64,000 bases of DNA from Prauserella salsuginis (GTDB taxonomy: Bacteria; Actinomycetota; Actinomycetes; Mycobacteriales; Pseudonocardiaceae), in NCBI RefSeq assembly GCF_024648885.1, contig NZ_JANBBF010000010.1, forward strand, positions 124,001 through 188,000, given 5' to 3'. The position numbers were made by a program, and so were the translations under genes. This document shows, in pieces, positions 1-8,548 of this stretch (positions within the stretch are counted from its first letter, which is position 1; each line of letters starts with the position of its first letter). The notes under the pieces are model-generated. The model was not told the origin of the DNA. It saw only the letters and a program-made list of their open reading frames with translations, and did no database searches.

Positions 1-606
1 TCGGCCACGGGCGTCGGTGCCGTCGAAGCGGCAGACGTCCTCGGCCCCGAGCGCGTCCGTCCCGGCGACGTCGTCATCGCGATGGGCTCGTCCGGCCTGC
101 ACTCCAACGGCTACTCGCTGGCGCGGCACGTGCTGCTGGACATCGCGCGGCTGCCGCTGGACGGGCACGTCGAGGAGCTCGGCCGCACCCTCGGCGAGGA
201 GCTGCTCGAACCGACCCGCATCTACGCCAAGGATTGCCTCGCGCTCGTCGCCGAGGCGGGGGTGCGCACGTTCTCGCACATCACCGGCGGCGGTCTGGAG
301 GCGAACCTCGAACGGGTGCTGCCGCAGGGCCTCGTCGCCCACCTCGACCGCGGTTCGTGGACGCCCGCGCCCGTGTTCGCGGTGATCCAGCAGCGCGGCA
401 GGGTCGAGCGGGCCGAGATGGAGAAGACGTTCAACATGGGCGTCGGCATGGTCGCGGTCGTCGCGGCCGAGGACGTCGACCGCGCACTGGCCGTGCTCAC
501 CGCGCGGCACGTGCCCGCGTGGGTGCTCGGCGAGGTCAAGACGGCCGACGGCGACACCGCCGACGGTCCGCGTGCCGTGCTGTCGGGCGACCACCCGCGA
601 TTCTGA
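1..606 (+). CDS. purM: Phosphoribosylformylglycinamidine cyclo-ligase (AIR synthetase), C-terminal part
   Basis: This is the last roughly 200 residues of PurM, which closes the imidazole ring of AIR in the fifth step of de novo purine synthesis, using ATP in the cytoplasm. The reading frame is open from base 1, so the N-terminal part lies outside the window. Visible family motifs are the HSNGYS segment, the HITGGGLEANL turn and the TFNMGVGM segment near the C-terminus. The protein ends with a short non-conserved tail and a TGA. The arfB gene follows after about 100 bases on the same strand. Identification is secure, but nothing can be said about its start or promoter. Confidence 0.95.
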   Translation, partial: SATGVGAVEAADVLGPERVRPGDVVIAMGSSGLHSNGYSLARHVLLDIARLPLDGHVEELGRTLGEELLEPTRIYAKDCLALVAEAGVRTFSHITGGGLEANLERVLPQGLVAHLDRGSWTPAPVFAVIQQRGRVERAEMEKTFNMGVGMVAVVAAEDVDRALAVLTARHVPAWVLGEVKTADGDTADGPRAVLSGDHPRF

Positions 607-703
607 TCGCTGCCGCCGTTCGGCGTGGGCCGCCACGGCCGCCGGCTGTGGGCCCCGCGTCGCCGTCGAATGCGCTCGACACATCCCGGGCGGGCAGGAC
701 ATC

Positions 704-1138
704 GTGGCTGACGTGAACGAACTGCGTGTGACGCCGGGCTTCGTCGTCCCCGAGGGGGAACTGTCGGAGCGGTTCTCGCGCGCCTCCGGCCCCGGTGGTC
801 AGGGGGTGAACACGACGTCCTCGCGCGTCGAGTTGTCGTTCGACGTGGCGCGGTCGGTCGCCGTGCCGGAGTCGTTGCGGCCACGGCTGTTGGCCCGCTT
901 GGACCGTCGCCTGGCCGCAGGGGTGCTCACGGTCGTGGCCGCCGAGCACCGGGAGCAGCTCCGCAATCGCGAGGCCGCCCGGCAGCGGTTGGCGAACGTG
1001 TTGAGCGAGGCGGCCGCGCCACCGCCGAGGAAGCGCAAGCCGACGAAACCGACACGGGGTTCGAAGGAACGCCGGATCGCCGCGAAGAAGCGCCGTTCGG
1101 ACATCAAGCGGGGCCGCCGCGCCCGCAACGACGACTGA
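704..1138 (+). CDS. arfB: Alternative ribosome-rescue peptidyl-tRNA hydrolase (ArfB/YaeJ-like)
   Basis: A 144-residue RF-1-domain protein of the size of E. coli ArfB. The family hydrolyses peptidyl-tRNA on ribosomes stalled at the end of truncated mRNA. The catalytic GGQ lies in SGPGGQGVNTTSSRVEL around residues 27-43. The C-terminal 40 residues are very rich in Lys and Arg, as expected for the tail that ArfB inserts into the empty mRNA channel. I chose the GTG start that gives the family length and has a purine-rich stretch before it. An upstream ATG in the same frame would add an unconserved extension overlapping the end of purM. Confidence 0.9.
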   Translation: MADVNELRVTPGFVVPEGELSERFSRASGPGGQGVNTTSSRVELSFDVARSVAVPESLRPRLLARLDRRLAAGVLTVVAAEHREQLRNREAARQRLANVLSEAAAPPPRKRKPTKPTRGSKERRIAAKKRRSDIKRGRRARNDD

Positions 1139-1295
1139 GTTTCCGCCGCATCCGGCGAGGTTGGCGTCACACGTCAGCTCGCGCGCACTCGGTGCGGGGT
1201 TCGGGGCTACGGACTCTTCTCGACTCGCAATGCACCCGGATCCGCAACAGCGGCCCTCAGCAGGCACTCAACGCCCACTGCTGCGCGCCAGCGCG

Positions 1296-2021
1296 TCAGT
1301 GAGGGGCGGCTGTCGGGCGACGGGCGGGAGCAACACGGCCGCCGGAGGGCGCAACACGGGCTCCGGAATCCGCAACACGGGCACCCGGATCGGCAACACG
1401 GGCCCCGGAGGACGCAACACGGGTGTCGCCACGTGTCCGGCCGTCTGTTCGGTGGGAGCCGTCTGCCCGGGCTGGGCGGCGGTGGGCGACTGGTGGGAGC
1501 ACCCCGACGTCCGGCCGCGTGATCCACGCGGCGACGGTCGCGCCGACCATCGCCCCGACGGTGTTCACCAGGACGTCGTCGACGGAGGCGACGCGTCCGA
1601 TGGCGGCGACGTACTGCAACAGTTCGATGCCGCAGGACGCGGCGAACGCCCACGCCGTGGCCCGGCGAATGCTGCGCCACCACGCCCACCGCAGCGGCAG
1701 CAACATCGCCGGCGGCAGCAGCAAGCCGAGATTGGCGGCGAACTGCCAGGCCGCCTCGTCGTCGGCGGTCACGGGGAGGAGATCTGTACCGGGGATCAGG
1801 TGCAGCCGGCTTTCGCCTGCCGTCGGCATCGCGACCAGCAGCAGGATCCAGCCGATCACCAGGCAGATCACCGTGTCGAGGCTCGCCGTCGTGACGGCCT
1901 GCCGCACCGGGAGCCGCCGGCGCCTGCGGGAGACGAGCATCAGCCACGCCGCCGAGGCCGGAATCAACATCGTCACACCGACGGGAATGAGTCGGCCGAA
2001 ATGGTGCAGCAAGAATTCCAC
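1296..2021 (-). CDS. VanZ-like membrane protein
   Basis: A 241-residue protein with four to five hydrophobic segments and the VanZ-family pattern: a helix pair followed by a small loop with CGIELLQYV and a VDDVLVNTVGAMVG segment. VanZ proteins are linked to teicoplanin resistance and cell-envelope processes, but the biochemical role is unknown. The GTG start was chosen because AAGGGGG lies eight bases before it; longer forms lack conservation. The last 60 residues are a hydrophilic Arg-rich tail containing a heptapeptide repeat encoded by exact 21-base periods. The gene converges with arfB. The family call is firm; the function of this member is unknown. Confidence 0.75.
   Translation of the reverse strand: MEFLLHHFGRLIPVGVTMLIPASAAWLMLVSRRRRRLPVRQAVTTASLDTVICLVIGWILLLVAMPTAGESRLHLIPGTDLLPVTADDEAAWQFAANLGLLLPPAMLLPLRWAWWRSIRRATAWAFAASCGIELLQYVAAIGRVASVDDVLVNTVGAMVGATVAAWITRPDVGVLPPVAHRRPARADGSHRTDGRTRGDTRVASSGARVADPGARVADSGARVAPSGGRVAPARRPTAAPH
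1330..1434 (-). repeat. Five 21-bp tandem repeats inside the VanZ-like gene
   Basis: The word GCAACACGG starts at 1330, 1351, 1372, 1393 and 1414, an exact 21-base period. Being a multiple of three, the array keeps frame and encodes repeated RVAxxGA-type heptapeptides in the C-terminal tail. Copies differ mainly between the conserved words, so the array is old enough to have drifted while keeping period and core. Confidence 0.9.
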
Positions 2022-2433
2022 GCGACGGACCCCCTTGCTTTTCGCGCGCCAAGGAAAGAATCGCAAAGGTTCCGCGAGGGTGCACACAGTCGATCGTCGT
2101 GACTTTTCAGAGCTTGCCCCGACATCGGATTCGGTGGTATCCGAGCCTCGTTTTGCCCCGATTTTCCGGCCGCTGTTTCCGTCGCGCTTTCCCGTTGTTA
2201 ACAGGGAGTTCCGGCAGGCGAACCTCGCGCCCCGTGACACCATCCGTTCGTAGGTGGTCCGGCCGGGCGAATTCGCGAGCCCCCTTTACCGGAAGTCGCG
2301 GTATCGCGGCACTCGCCCGGTATTCTCCGACGACCGGAATGTCCAGAAAGGGTATGCATGCCCGGTGTCCGCCGGTCCCCGCGGAGTTATCCCACTCCGG
2401 GTGTCCGGGGAACCGATCAGCGGCCGCGGCCGG
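2022..2433. other. Intergenic, upstream of the VanZ-like gene
   Basis: About 410 bases with no convincing coding sequence on either strand. Frames that stay open here lack family resemblance and ribosome-binding sites. It should hold the VanZ-like promoter and the 3' end region of the leftward oxidoreductase gene. I see no strong terminator hairpin. Confidence 0.5.
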
Positions 2434-3336
2434 TTATGCGGGGCTCGTTCCGGCGGCCATCAGGCATTTGCCGAGAATCCGCTGCAGGTGGACACCCCTG
2501 GCGGCGTTGCACTCGTGGTCTCGCACGCCCGTCGCGATGAGTGCCGCGAAATCATCGAGCAGTGCCGTGTACGCCTCGGCCGCGGCGCCCGCGGTGCGTG
2601 CCAGTGTCCGCAACCCGTGCTCGCCGTACACCGTGAACTCCGCCGCGGTCGGCCGCACCGGTACGCGGGTCGACATGCTGACCGTCGAGGTCGCCCCGCC
2701 GGAATGCTCGAGCACGATGTGCCACAGGTCTGCGTCGGTCCGGTGGGCGGCGACGACGTCCGTCACCCGGCCCAGCGCGGCGTCCATCAGATCGATCACG
2801 TGCGGCCCGACGTCCACCAGCACGCCGTCGGTGACGCGCCATCCCGCCGTGCCGTAGGTGTCGCCCAGCAGCGCCCCCGACAGCCACCGCGCGGCACCGC
2901 CCGTCCAGCCGCCGGCCTCGCGAATCCCGGCCAGCCACTCGCGGGTCTGCTGCGTGTAGCGCATCGTCAGCATCATCAGCGACGTCACGCCGGTCTCGTC
3001 GACAGCGGCCGCGATGCGCTCGGCCGTCTCCGGATCGCCCGCCAACGGCTTCTCGAGGATGACGTGCTTACCGGCCCGTGCGGCACGCTCGGCGAACTCG
3101 CCCTGGACCGACGGCGGAACCGCGAACGCCACCGCGTCGACCGCGTCCAGCAGTTCCTCGAACGTGCCTGCCGCCGACCCGCCGTGCGCCTCGGCGAGCT
3201 CACTCGCCACCTCGGGACGTCGCGTCCACACGGCTTCGAGCTTCGTCGCCGGATGATCCGCCAGGCCCGGTGCGTGCACGGTCCGCGCCCACGGCCCACC
3301 GCCGACCAGGCCGACGCGCAGTTGCGTGTCGTTCAT
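2434..3336 (-). CDS. Gfo/Idh/MocA-family NAD(P)-dependent oxidoreductase
   Basis: A 300-residue protein with an N-terminal Rossmann fold (VGLVGGGPWA at residues 8-17) and the family signature VILEKPLAGD around residue 92, where the Lys takes part in catalysis. The second half is the usual alpha/beta substrate domain with a DVGPHVIDLMDAALG segment. The family oxidises or reduces sugars, inositols and similar polyols; the substrate of this member cannot be read from sequence. It stands downstream of and on the same strand as a 3-hydroxyacyl-CoA dehydrogenase gene, with a gap of about 90 bases, so cotranscription is possible but not shown. Confidence 0.88.
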   Translation of the reverse strand: MNDTQLRVGLVGGGPWARTVHAPGLADHPATKLEAVWTRRPEVASELAEAHGGSAAGTFEELLDAVDAVAFAVPPSVQGEFAERAARAGKHVILEKPLAGDPETAERIAAAVDETGVTSLMMLTMRYTQQTREWLAGIREAGGWTGGAARWLSGALLGDTYGTAGWRVTDGVLVDVGPHVIDLMDAALGRVTDVVAAHRTDADLWHIVLEHSGGATSTVSMSTRVPVRPTAAEFTVYGEHGLRTLARTAGAAAEAYTALLDDFAALIATGVRDHECNAARGVHLQRILGKCLMAAGTSPA

Positions 3337-3429
3337 GTCTCGCAGCGTAGGACCCGGAGCGCGGGCGTGGGCGGCCGGTGATCACTCGTGGGAGTGCCAG
3401 GCGTCGCGACCGTGCACTCGCGCGAATGC

Positions 3430-4290
3430 TCAGCTGTAGTCGTAGAACCCGCGGCCGGACTTCTTGCCGAGCAGCCCGGCGTCGACCATGCGCATGAGCA
3501 GCGGCGGCGCCGCGTACGTCGGCTCCTTGTACTCGTCGTACATCGAGTCCGCGATGGCCTTGATCGTGTCCAGGCCGATCATGTCCGACAGCCGCAGCGG
3601 GCCCATCGGGTGCGCCGTGCCCTTCTCCATGCCCTCGTCGATGTCCTCGGCCGAGGCGAACCCGGCCTCGTACATCCGGATCGCCGACAGCAGGTACGGC
3701 ACCAGCAGCGCGTTGACGATGAAGCCCGCGCGGTCCTGGCAGTGGATCGCCGTCTTGCCGAGCGCGCCGGTGACGTGCGCTTCGGCGCGCGCGACCACGT
3801 CGTCGGCCGTGCGCACCGAGGCGACCAGCTCCACGAGCGGCAGCACCGGGACCGGGTTGAAGAAGTGCACGCCTACGACGTGCTCCGGTCGCCGGGTCGC
3901 CATGCCCAGCTTCATGATCGGGATGGAGGAGGTGTTCGAGGCCAGGATCGCGCTGTCGCTCGCCACGACCTTGTCGAGCCTGCCGAACAGTTCCGTCTTG
4001 GCCTGTTCCTGCTCGAGGATGGCCTCGACGACGAAATCACGGTCGGCGAACGTCTCGATGTCCGTGGTGAACGTCAGCCGCCCGAGCGTCGCCTCGACGT
4101 CGGCGTCGGCGATCTTGCCCGCCTTCGCCGCGCGCTGCAGCGACTTCTCGATCTTGGCCTTCCCGGCGTCCAGCGCCGACTGGCTGACCTCGTTCACCAC
4201 GACGTCCAGCCCTGCCCTCGCGTGTACCTCGGCGATACCCGAGCCCATCAGGCCCGCACCGACAACACCGATCCGCTGGATTTCCGGCAC
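3430..4290 (-). CDS. 3-hydroxybutyryl-CoA dehydrogenase
   Basis: A 286-residue single-function 3-hydroxyacyl-CoA dehydrogenase (PaaH/Hbd/FadB2 type) that interconverts 3-hydroxyacyl-CoA and 3-ketoacyl-CoA with NAD(P). The N-terminal nucleotide fold begins IGVVGAGLMGSGIA. The catalytic dyad region HFFNPVPVLPLVELV, with its His, lies near residue 140, and the C-terminal domain has the GLDTIKAIADS segment. Length is typical. The gene is preceded by a strong hairpin that terminates the DUF3073 gene upstream, so it likely has its own promoter. Whether it serves fatty-acid oxidation or butyryl-CoA/PHB metabolism is not visible here. Confidence 0.93.
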   Translation of the reverse strand: MPEIQRIGVVGAGLMGSGIAEVHARAGLDVVVNEVSQSALDAGKAKIEKSLQRAAKAGKIADADVEATLGRLTFTTDIETFADRDFVVEAILEQEQAKTELFGRLDKVVASDSAILASNTSSIPIMKLGMATRRPEHVVGVHFFNPVPVLPLVELVASVRTADDVVARAEAHVTGALGKTAIHCQDRAGFIVNALLVPYLLSAIRMYEAGFASAEDIDEGMEKGTAHPMGPLRLSDMIGLDTIKAIADSMYDEYKEPTYAAPPLLMRMVDAGLLGKKSGRGFYDYS

Positions 4291-4322
4291 GTTCTCTCCC
4301 TTGAGGTGTCATTGGGCACGCG

Positions 4323-4368
4323 GAATGCGGGGGTGGCGACCGATCCGCTCGGTGCCACCCCCGCATTC
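4323..4368 (-). terminator. Perfect 15-bp stem terminator after the DUF3073 gene
   Basis: GAATGCGGGGGTGGC (4323-4337) and its exact complement (4354-4368) flank a 16-base loop. It lies just after the stop of the leftward DUF3073 gene and before the next leftward start. No U-tract is evident, as is common in actinobacterial terminators. Confidence 0.75.
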
Positions 4369-4375
4369 GCCTGCG

Positions 4376-4564
4376 TCATCGACGATAGTCGTCGTACCCG
4401 TCGTCGTACGGGTCTTCGTACCGCTCCTCGTCCTCATGGCCGTTCTGGTCCGAGGAGTTGCTCGACAGCTCTCGCTGAAGTGCCTCGAGGTCCGTGGTGG
4501 GAACGCTGTACTTGAGCTCCCGGGCCACTTTCGTCTGCTTGGCCTTAGCTCGGCCGCGCCCCAT
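4376..4564 (-). CDS. DUF3073 small protein
   Basis: A 62-residue protein starting MGRGRAKAKQTKVARELKY, the conserved start of the actinobacterial DUF3073 family, and ending in an acidic Tyr/Asp-rich tail (DPYDDGYDDYRR). The function is unknown. The start is fixed by AAGGGGG a few bases upstream of the ATG and by the family N-terminus; longer upstream frames are artefacts. A strong terminator follows the stop, so it is probably transcribed alone. Its position close to purM is, from memory, a common actinobacterial arrangement. Confidence 0.9.
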   Translation of the reverse strand: MGRGRAKAKQTKVARELKYSVPTTDLEALQRELSSNSSDQNGHEDEERYEDPYDDGYDDYRR

Positions 4565-4773
4565 GGCTCGACCCCCTTGCGCAGGGGCGGGGCGGCCGGG
4601 GGAAATCGGCGGCCCCGCGTCGTCTCGACAACTATTTCCTAGAGGACACCGTACCGTGTCCCCCGGGCCGGACGCGACGTGGCGCGGTGTGCGGGACGCG
4701 ACACTGATGTAGATCACGTTCGGACGGGCCAGCCGATGCCCGCGCCACCCCGGCGGCGTGCCAGGATTCCGGG

Positions 4774-5661
4774 GTGCTCCGACCATTCGTCGCCTATCTG
4801 CGGGTCTACGAACCGCTCGTCGCCTTCGGTGAGCCACCGGACGAGCGGCTGTCTCGCGCGGTCGAGGAAGCCGCACTGACGCGGCCCGACGCGGGCGAGC
4901 GTGAGATGGTCATGTGGCTGAAGTCACAGGCTGGTGAGAACCCGCGGATCCTGCCCAAGGAGTCGTCCTCACTGCCGGATGTGCTGGTGCTCGATCCCGA
5001 GGAGGTGCCGACCGAGGCGAGCGCCGAGGTCGGGCCGGGGCCGCTCGTGTGCCCGCTGGAGATCCGCCCCCGGTCGGCCGCCGCGCTCGTCGGTTTCCTC
5101 GGCGAGGCGCACCCCGCGCTGCGGGGCGCCGTGGTCGACGCGCTGGGGGCGCCGGAGGACCGCATCAAGTCGCGCGCCAACTCGGCGTTGCGCGACCTCT
5201 ACGGAACGTCGATGCACGTGCTGTCGACGACGTGGACGGTGCCGCTGCCGTGGTTCTCGCTCGTCGACCCGAGGCAGTTCCGGTTGGAGCTCGGCTCGGG
5301 GCAGGGCGATCCGAAGCGGGAACTGTCGTGGCGCGCGCCGATGACCGACGCCCTGCGCCGGGTCGGCGAGGCCGAGGAGCTGGTGGGCAACGCGCTCGGC
5401 GACGACGCGGGACCGGTGCAGATCCTCAGCGAGACGCACCGGTGGCTGGGGAACTTCCACCCGGCGTCTGCGGTCGAGCTGGACTACGGCGGGCTGGTGC
5501 AGCTCGTCGACGACCTGACGCTCGAGTCGGACACTTCCGCCGACGAGGTGCACATGCTGCTCGAGGCGCTCCGCAACGGCGACGTCGACGAGGTCGGCGA
5601 GATCTTCCAGACGCTGCGCGACTACTGGGGCGAGCTGGCCGCCCGCGAACGCTTCAACTGA
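4774..5661 (+). CDS. Conserved hypothetical actinobacterial protein
   Basis: A 295-residue soluble protein with a GTG start and no signal peptide or membrane segment. It begins LRPFVAYLRVYEPLVAF and has no catalytic motif I recognise. The codon pattern is strongly actinobacterial, and the gene is bounded by a divergent DUF3073 gene and a convergent asparaginase gene, so it is certainly a real gene. I recall proteins of this type as conserved hypotheticals in Pseudonocardiaceae and relatives. No function is proposed. Confidence 0.8.
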   Translation: MLRPFVAYLRVYEPLVAFGEPPDERLSRAVEEAALTRPDAGEREMVMWLKSQAGENPRILPKESSSLPDVLVLDPEEVPTEASAEVGPGPLVCPLEIRPRSAAALVGFLGEAHPALRGAVVDALGAPEDRIKSRANSALRDLYGTSMHVLSTTWTVPLPWFSLVDPRQFRLELGSGQGDPKRELSWRAPMTDALRRVGEAEELVGNALGDDAGPVQILSETHRWLGNFHPASAVELDYGGLVQLVDDLTLESDTSADEVHMLLEALRNGDVDEVGEIFQTLRDYWGELAARERFN

Positions 5662-5679
5662 GCGCGACGCCCGCTCGTG

Positions 5680-5730
5680 CCCCCAGGGGCACTTTGGTTG
5701 CATTCAACGCAACCAAAGTGCCCCTGGGGG
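5680..5730. terminator. Perfect 22-bp palindrome between convergent genes (element copy 1)
   Basis: Arms 5680-5701 and 5709-5730 are perfect 22-base complements around a 7-base loop (ATTCAAC). It lies between the stop of the rightward hypothetical gene and the stop of the leftward asparaginase gene, three bases from the latter, so it can terminate from both sides. A related copy occurs at 9491-9540. Confidence 0.85.
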
Positions 5731-5732
5731 TG

Positions 5733-6674
5733 CTACCGCAGAGCGTCCGCCAACGCGGTGGTCACGCGGAGTGAACCGACGTCGCGGTCGGCACCCGTGA
5801 CGATCCCGGCGCCGACGGCCATGCGGTCGACGGCCTCGCCTGCCGGCGTCGCACCGAGCAGTCGCAGGGCCTCGACCAGGATCGGCTCGCGGGCGCGGGC
5901 GTTGCCGTCGGCGACCTTCAGCGCCACCGCCGTGCCGTCGGCCAGCGCGAACGCGTGTACGCCCTCGGCGCCGCCCTTCATCAGCAGTCCCGGCACGGCG
6001 TCCATCAACACCGTGTCCTCCCTGCCGGTGCCGGCGACCAGCCACGGATGCGCGCGCATGGCGTCGGCCACCCGCCGCAGGTCGTCGGAGTCCGCCGTGA
6101 CCAGGCGCCCGAACGCGCGCGCCAGGCCGGTCAGCGAGTAGGCCAGTAGCGGGGCGCCGCATCCGTCGACGCCGGTCCACGCGATCGGTTCGCCCGTCGC
6201 CTCGGACACCGTCTCCGCGATCGCGCGCTGCAGCGGGTGCTCGGGGTCGGTGTAGGTCGCCGTAGGCCACTCGGCCGACACGCAGGTCGAGAGCATCCCG
6301 GCGTGCTTGCCGGAGCAGTTCATCGCGGCCCTGCGCCGCTCGGCCGCTGGCCGGTCGCGGGGCGTGTCGGGCGGGCAGTGCAGGGTGTCCTCGTCGAGTC
6401 CGGCCTTGGCCAGCAGGGTGAGCGTACGCTCGACGTGCTCGGGCTCCCCGTTGTGCGAGGCGCACACCAGTGCCAGGTCGTCGTCGGCCACGTCCAGCCC
6501 CGCCCGCAGCATGCCGAGTGCCTGCAGCGGCTTGTTCGACGACCGCGGGTACATCGGCTCGTCGACGTCGCCGAGCGACGCGCGCACCGAGCCGTCGGGT
6601 GCGGTCACGACGACGCTGCCGTGGTGCACGCTTTCGACGAATCCGGAGCGCACCACTTCGACGAGCGCGGTCAT
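5733..6674 (-). CDS. Asparaginase (thermolabile type II-like family)
   Basis: A 313-residue enzyme of the family typified by Rhizobium etli AnsA, which hydrolyses L-asparagine to aspartate and ammonia and is unrelated to the bacterial type I/II fold. Visible conserved segments are YPRSSNKPLQALGM near residue 42, ASHNGEPEH near 72, MNCSGKHAGML near 118 and VDGCGAP near 169. There is no signal peptide, so it acts in the cytoplasm. Its ATG overlaps the stop of rsiG by four bases (ATGA), so the two are probably translated together. The 3' end abuts a perfect palindromic terminator. Confidence 0.88.
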   Translation of the reverse strand: MTALVEVVRSGFVESVHHGSVVVTAPDGSVRASLGDVDEPMYPRSSNKPLQALGMLRAGLDVADDDLALVCASHNGEPEHVERTLTLLAKAGLDEDTLHCPPDTPRDRPAAERRRAAMNCSGKHAGMLSTCVSAEWPTATYTDPEHPLQRAIAETVSEATGEPIAWTGVDGCGAPLLAYSLTGLARAFGRLVTADSDDLRRVADAMRAHPWLVAGTGREDTVLMDAVPGLLMKGGAEGVHAFALADGTAVALKVADGNARAREPILVEALRLLGATPAGEAVDRMAVGAGIVTGADRDVGSLRVTTALADALR

Positions 6675-7264
6675 GCAGGGTCCTGTTCGTTGTCGGGGCC
6701 GGACACGGAACGCTGGGAGTCGAGCAGTTCGTCGACCGACGCCGTGCCGCGGGCGTACCGGCGGGCGATCTCGGCGTTGAACGTGTCGACGACGGCCTGT
6801 ACTTCCCGCCTGCGCTGCGACACCGACCCCTCCTGCTCCCGGTAGGAGTCGAGCGTCTCGGCCAGCCGGTCGTCGGACAGCGACACGACGTCCGACAGGT
6901 TCGCGTCGCCGACCAGAGCCTCGGCCGCGCGGCGGTACTCGCCCGCACGTGTCGGCTCGAGCGTCTGGTGTCTGCCCGAACCCGTCGCGGGCCCGAGCGC
7001 GTTGTCGGCCAGGATCGCCGTGAGCCGGGCGACGACGTCCTCGTCGCCCGGGTCGTCCGAGCTCCGTCGCAGCTGCTCGGCCTTGACGATGTCGATCCGG
7101 GCGTGCAGCAGTCTGCGCAGGTAGGAGAGGTCGGTCTCCTCCTGGGCGGCCTCGTCGCGCCGCTCCCGCAAGGTCGGCAGCGGCAGTGCCTCCGGTTCGC
7201 TCGCGTAACCGGGTGCGAGGACGCGGTCGATGCGACGTCGCCCGCCGGGCCGGACTTCGATCAC
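6671..7264 (-). CDS. rsiG: RsiG-like c-di-GMP-binding anti-sigma factor
   Basis: A 197-residue helical protein. The identification rests on two copies of the RsiG c-di-GMP signature. The C-terminal copy is a perfect E-x3-S-x2-R-x3-Q-x3-D (residues 145-160), and the N-terminal copy is E-x3-S-x2-R-x3-H-x3-D (43-58), with His replacing Gln. In Streptomyces, RsiG bound to c-di-GMP sequesters sigma-WhiG and delays sporulation; homologues are often annotated as aerial mycelium formation proteins. The GTG start lies about 70 bases after the ygfZ stop, and the gene overlaps asparaginase by four bases. No whiG gene is in the window. Confidence 0.85.
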   Translation of the reverse strand: MIEVRPGGRRRIDRVLAPGYASEPEALPLPTLRERRDEAAQEETDLSYLRRLLHARIDIVKAEQLRRSSDDPGDEDVVARLTAILADNALGPATGSGRHQTLEPTRAGEYRRAAEALVGDANLSDVVSLSDDRLAETLDSYREQEGSVSQRRREVQAVVDTFNAEIARRYARGTASVDELLDSQRSVSGPDNEQDPA

Positions 7265-7333
7265 GGGTTCATCCTGCTCTACGTCGTCGATCTGGACCAG
7301 AGGCCGGACACCTCCGGGGCTCTGGTGATCATG

Positions 7334-8476
7334 TCACCCTCGCAGCCGCTGCACGGCCTCGCGGCCCGGTGCGGCGCCCTCCTGGGGCACCGAATCGGGG
7401 TCGATGGCCGCCTGCGGTCGTTCGTCGCCGGAGCCGGTGATCAGTTCGGCATCCACCGGGGTGGACCGTTTGATCAGTGCCAACGCGATCGGGCCGAGCT
7501 CGTGGTGCTGGGCGACGCTGCCGACGCGGCCGACCGTGCGGTCGCCGCGCAGCACGGGGTCGCCGGTCTCGGGGTAGACCTCCATCGACCCGTCCAGGTG
7601 CAGCAGCAGCATGTTGCGCGGCGGCCTGCCGACGTTGAACACCTTGGCGACCGTCTCCTGCCCGCGGTAGCAGCCCTTCGCGACGTGGGCGGCCGAGCCG
7701 ATCCAGCCGACCTCGTGCGGAATGGTGCGGTCGTCGGTGTCGACGCCGACGCGCGGCCGCTGGGACTCGACCCGGAGCGCGTCGAACGCCCACGAGCCCG
7801 CGGGCCGCGCGCCCGCGTCGGTGATGCGCTTCCAGACGTCGACGAGGTCGGCGCGCGGGACGAGCAGGTCGATGGCGCCCGGCCGGGGCCACGGCATGCG
7901 GCGGGCGAACCCGCCACCGGGCAGCGGGGCGATCGCGTACGGCTCGGCCGGCAGCTCGACGGGAGTGTCGCCGCCCAGGGCGGCCAACGTCTGCTCGGAG
8001 TCCGGACCGAGGAGCGTCAGCACGGCGTATTCGCCGGTGGCCTCGCGAATGTCGACGTCGGACCAGAACTTCATGGCCTGCAGGTAGTCGATCAGGGTCT
8101 GCTTGCCGCCGTTCGGCATGGCGCTCGTGGCGTGCGAGTCGGGGTCCGTGTCGAGGTGGACGACGTCGCCGGTGTATCCGACGACCATGTGCGCGTCGAT
8201 GTGGCCGTGGGCGTCGAGGACGAGCGCCTCGGTGCCGGTCTCGGCGGGCAGCTCGGACACGTGCTGCGACAGCACGAGGTGCAGCCACGACAGTCGTTCC
8301 GGACCGCCGACGGTGATCACGTGCCGGTGCGACCGATCCACGACCGCCGAGGCGCGCACGGCGGTGCGCTGTTCGGCGAACGGATCACCCCAATGCCACG
8401 GCACGCCTGCCTCGGGGTGGTCGTCGGGTGCTGCGACGGCGCCGGGCAGTTCGGACAGGGGCGAGGAGTACGTCAT
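7334..8476 (-). CDS. ygfZ: YgfZ/GcvT-like folate-binding protein
   Basis: A 380-residue tetrahydrofolate-binding protein of the GcvT fold. The diagnostic KGCYRGQE motif is at about residue 273, with the invariant Cys. In E. coli, YgfZ helps maturation or repair of certain Fe-S enzymes such as MiaB. The N-terminal domain has the GPERLSWLHLVLSQ segment of the aminomethyltransferase fold. It is divergent from the class IV aminotransferase gene, with 72 bases between starts, and upstream of rsiG on the same strand. Confident at family level; partner enzymes are not visible. Confidence 0.93.
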   Translation of the reverse strand: MTYSSPLSELPGAVAAPDDHPEAGVPWHWGDPFAEQRTAVRASAVVDRSHRHVITVGGPERLSWLHLVLSQHVSELPAETGTEALVLDAHGHIDAHMVVGYTGDVVHLDTDPDSHATSAMPNGGKQTLIDYLQAMKFWSDVDIREATGEYAVLTLLGPDSEQTLAALGGDTPVELPAEPYAIAPLPGGGFARRMPWPRPGAIDLLVPRADLVDVWKRITDAGARPAGSWAFDALRVESQRPRVGVDTDDRTIPHEVGWIGSAAHVAKGCYRGQETVAKVFNVGRPPRNMLLLHLDGSMEVYPETGDPVLRGDRTVGRVGSVAQHHELGPIALALIKRSTPVDAELITGSGDERPQAAIDPDSVPQEGAAPGREAVQRLRG

Positions 8477-8548
8477 ACCGCGATCGTATGTCGGAGTCCG
8501 GGACGATGGCCGGTAGCGTTCGCCGCGCCGCTGGGTACGGTGAAGCCC

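Noticed and set aside
2254-3381. A 375-codon rightward frame
   Set aside because: Antisense shadow of the Gfo/Idh/MocA gene; composition rich in Arg and Pro with no motif.
6470-8548. A very long rightward frame that would extend the class IV aminotransferase N-terminus by nearly 700 residues
   Set aside because: It is the antisense of asparaginase, rsiG and ygfZ, has no domain, and the aminotransferase family starts at 8549.
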